Shown here: piece after piece, positions 61,427 to 64,000 of the stretch | Layout of the letters: every line of letters starts with the position of its first letter | Numbering within the stretch: position 1 is the first letter of the stretch | Assembly (NCBI GenBank): GCA_026874595.1 | Contig: CM049316.1 | Span: 34,667,339 to 34,731,338 of the forward strand | DNA from: Sipunculus nudus | Lineage: Eukaryota > Annelida > Sipuncula > Golfingiida > Sipunculidae | DNA length: 64,000 bases | Direction of reading: 5' to 3' | Notes under the pieces: model-generated | Told to the model about the DNA's origin: nothing | Seen by the model: only the letters and a program-made list of their open reading frames with translations | Databases searched by the model: none | Translations under genes and position numbers: made by a program

Positions 61427-61868
61427 GCTCTTTAAACAGCTCTTTGCCTATAGGCATACTACCTGTATCGTAAGCGCTGTTTGTTATGACCTCATATCCT
61501 GAATTTCTACACCAGAGGGGAAGACTGTATTTTAGTCCGATAAGATGAGACCCTGTGCTGGAAGAGAAAACGGTTTACCAGCCATGCGAGGAATACACGG
61601 AGCTAATGTTGTTCATTTCGATTTGACTGACAGCTCATGGCCCCGGCAAACGTTTGAACGAGAAATAGGCTCCGTGGTTTCTGGGCAGAGCCTGATGCCT
61701 GTCGAGTGTTTGTTGACTTGCTTTTGATTGGCTGCTAGTAACATCAGCAGTTTTCCAGCAGACAAGCCACCTGGTGTTCAAGTTCCTCATAAATGGCCAA
61801 AGCAGGCAGCGGGAAAATCAGTAGCTTCTTTAGAAACGCAAGATTTCCGCTGCCTCGGGAGTGTATAG
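61427..61868 (+). promoter_or_regulatory. Duplicated promoter-like block, copy 2
   Basis: The shorter partner of 52,648-53,346. It keeps ACACCAGAGGGG (61,509-61,520), TGACTGACAGCTCATGG, an inverted CCAAT (61,727-61,731), CATAAATGGCCAAAGC and AAGATTTCCGCTGCCTCGGG. Downstream at 61,915 an ATG in good Kozak context (A at -3, G at +4) opens a 68-codon frame beginning MAASRGFLFDLY, ending at 62,121; it is unrecognised, and copy 1 has no equivalent. Promoter identity is inference. Confidence 0.42.
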
Positions 61869-62889
61869 GGCTGTCGATTCTGTAGCTTTCTACGTTCACT
61901 GGTACGGAAAAACGATGGCGGCCTCCCGCGGTTTCCTATTTGACTTGTATGTCATCTCGTCTAATAGCTCTATCAAAATTACGCTTAAAAAGCATAGTCC
62001 AAGATTAAAGCAACCTGTCGCTGGTAAAATCAATGTATTGTGTCTCGCTCGTGGGGAAATAAAAAGAAAACAAATGCCAACTTTTACCTTATTTTATGTA
62101 CCCAGGGTCCGTACAATTTAATCCTTTTGTGTAGCCATACTCCTATATGAAAGGGCCAAAATTTAGAAGGACACGCTATAAACTCCTTTTCTTATATTGT
62201 CAGCTCTGAAGAGTCTCAGTTTGTTTTTATTCTCTGGCTACGAGCGGAGAAATGTTTACTGCCCCCTTTAAGTCTGCTGTCCTATTTGAACGACTGGTAA
62301 TACTTGACACCCTTCCATTTTAAGTATCAGTTTCATTCTGTTGGAACAGAATATATGTGCCTTTCATTATATTGTTATTTATGTATGACACTGTCAGGTC
62401 ACACCTTTTTTCTTTAAATCGCGTTCAGGAACCTACATTAATATTTTATTGTTTACAAAATAGCTGTGTTTACACCTTACCACAATGCCACTTGAAAGGT
62501 TTGTTCCATTAGCTCACACAACATGAAACATAATGAGCAACAATATTAACTCATGTAGTTTACTAAGTGCCTTTAAAATGATAAAATAGGATTGCTGTTT
62601 TTAACAAGAGAATTAACAAGTGTTATAATTATCCAATATAAGTCGAGAGACATTAAAGCTCCAAGCAGATGACTTGCTGGGAAACAAAATGAAAGGCTTA
62701 TTATGCAGGACTCTCTCAACACTGAAACTTTATGTTCTGCTTTTAAATGTAATTACTGCTTTCTTCTCCAGTGAAATGATGAGATTCCGTGGTAATTTAT
62801 TAATAGCACACCAGCACTGAATTAACACGCGCCAGAAATTTGTAGAGGTATAAAGGTATTTAAGAGAAAAATATTATAATATATGATAT
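61869..62889. other. Non-coding stretch with one short candidate ORF
   Basis: Contains the 68-codon frame 61,915-62,121 mentioned with the promoter-like block. 62,500-62,660 shows a weak resemblance to 62,936-63,110 (both reach TTAACAAGTG and then ATTAAAG-TCC), a possible diverged tandem repeat of about 415 bases. Confidence 0.3.
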
Positions 62890-62896
62890 ATATAAA

Positions 62897-62927
<31 letters not shown>

Positions 62928-62928
62928 C
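62890..62928. repeat. (TA)n microsatellite
   Basis: TA-rich tract with a few A insertions at its left. Confidence 0.92.
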
Positions 62929-63961
62929 CATAAGTTTTATGATGCCGTAAACATTATATTTTAAAGCAATGCCATTCACTCATAAAGCGAAGCACGTTTG
63001 CAGTTTAAAATGTAATAAAAGAACATAGTTGTCTTCATCAGATAATTAACAAGTGCTAAATATCCTTAAATGTTTCACATATGCACTTGGGAAATTAAAG
63101 TTCCAGTCTGATCACACTGTGTAAAAAAATTGTGAGGAAGTGGGAATAATTTAGGCATTGTTTGTTTGTAATAATTTGTGTTCACTCGTTGTCACTGTTC
63201 AATCTATTACGGTAACATGCCTTTAAAATTCCTGGTATTTGACGTATTTAATGTAATTTAGCCAAGGCAATGTTAAATATAAATGCTGCTTTAACACATT
63301 CATCGTGATATAAACTGGAATGAAATTTCGATAAACTTGTTAACATATGTATCTCAATACACTGACACTCAAAGATTAGAGGATATACATCATATATTAA
63401 TTATATATTAAGTAAAAATCAAAGATGCCATTTATCAGTTATATTAGGATACAGAAAAACACAGTATTTTGTCCTGAAAATATAAAAGTGTCTGTCTGCA
63501 AAAATGTTGTCAATTTTACTAAGTTGGTACACAGTAGAAATAAACTTACGCCGGTCGTGTTCAGAGCATAAAAACATAAACATCGCCGCACTCCTATCAC
63601 AAATCAAGAGGTAACCAACAGTAAAAAAAATATTTGTGATTCGTGACAAGTACATCTTCCTTCCTTGGCTGCAAGTTTTCGCGCATGCTCAGTAACGTAC
63701 CTTAGGCAATTTTTTTCGTGTAAACAAACCCTTTGATCGTATTCATCATCATCCAGAACCAATACAATATACAAAAAAGGATATAAAATAGATTCATACT
63801 GAGCCGGACTGGTTTTCATACGAAATGTTGGGATCAACCAGAATGAACTAATAACGGTAGATGGTACATATTCTGGCACGTGACAAAGTAACTTCAAAAG
63901 AAACTGAATTTGTCCTGAGCAACTACTCATTAAACATCCTTTGTCGAACCATTATAATACT
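62929..63961. other. Non-coding stretch with unrecognised minus-strand ORFs
   Basis: A 108-residue minus-strand ORF (63,930-63,604) has a non-repetitive composition with a DDDEYD acidic patch and a CTCHES segment, yet resembles no family I know. It overlaps another ORF in a different frame. Not called a gene. Confidence 0.3.
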
Positions 63962-63962
63962 A

Positions 63963-64000
63963 CAGTAAAATCTCGAAATTACCACCACCCACGGGACATC
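63963..64000 (+). mobile_element. Possible transposon end cut by the window edge
   Basis: CAGTAAAATCTCGAAATTAC followed by CACC and ACGGGAC resembles the ends of pogo/Tigger-type elements (CAGT-AAACCTCG pattern), preceded by TA. Only 38 bases are visible, so this rests on resemblance alone. Confidence 0.3.

Noticed and set aside
63604-63930. 108-residue minus-strand ORF with acidic and Cys-rich patches
   Set aside because: No recognised domain and no start or splice support; overlaps a second open frame.
1-64000. CRISPR array, operon, or prokaryotic defence system
   Set aside because: No direct repeats with spacers of equal length, no ribosome binding sites, and repeats and microsatellites are eukaryotic in type.

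Overview
The window looks like non-coding nuclear DNA of an invertebrate animal, most likely a lophotrochozoan and plausibly a mollusc. That placement is inference. It rests on AT-rich sequence with very many (TA)n runs, no long open reading frames, eukaryotic transposon remnants (a piggyBac transposase, a non-LTR reverse transcriptase tail, a TA-flanked MITE with TTCGCGA-rich ends, a tRNA-derived SINE) and dispersed repeat families of a style common in bivalve genomes. I found no intact protein-coding gene, rRNA gene, functional tRNA gene or CRISPR array. Short ORFs are scattered on both strands, and many are translations of (TA)n or (GATA)n runs.

Layout. 0-6 kb is mostly featureless, with (TA)n runs, a 15-bp-arm inverted repeat at 2.4 kb, a G12 run at 3.2 kb and a decayed reverse transcriptase fragment on the minus strand at 5.6-5.9 kb. 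From about 6.2 to 28.05 kb lies the main structure: an array of four same-orientation diverged copies of one long segment. They are called A (6.19-11.52 kb), B (14.52-20.27 kb), C (20.52-26.3 kb) and D (27.64-28.05 kb, start only). Each copy has its own insertions or deletions, and several breakpoints fall at (TA)n runs. Between A and B sits a satellite of about 155 bp (12.49-14.12 kb) whose units carry an inverted AGGTCA motif; one unit is a perfect consensus estrogen response element.

28-34.9 kb is mostly unremarkable, except for a complete MITE at 31,417-31,859 and two members of a three-member repeat family. A second segment family occupies 34.9-45.5 kb: an old diverged copy (34.92-37.8 kb) and two nearly identical head-to-tail copies of about 1.7 kb (42,131-43,844 and 43,845-45,547). 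A 43-bp block is identical in all three. Between them lie a 360-bp tandem repeat with E-box palindromes (37.97-39.26 kb) and a broken piggyBac transposase pseudogene (40,669-39,743, minus).

45.5-64 kb holds a 20-21 bp minisatellite (48.3-48.8 kb), a same-strand pair of conserved promoter-like blocks 8.8 kb apart (52.65-53.35 and 61.43-61.87 kb), a tRNA-derived SINE (56.4 kb), a 171-177 bp tandem repeat (56.95-57.4 kb) and a tetranucleotide repeat (59.1 kb). The last 40 bases look like the start of another transposon.

No genes work together here. The biology visible is repeat turnover, segmental duplication and possibly retained regulatory sequence.
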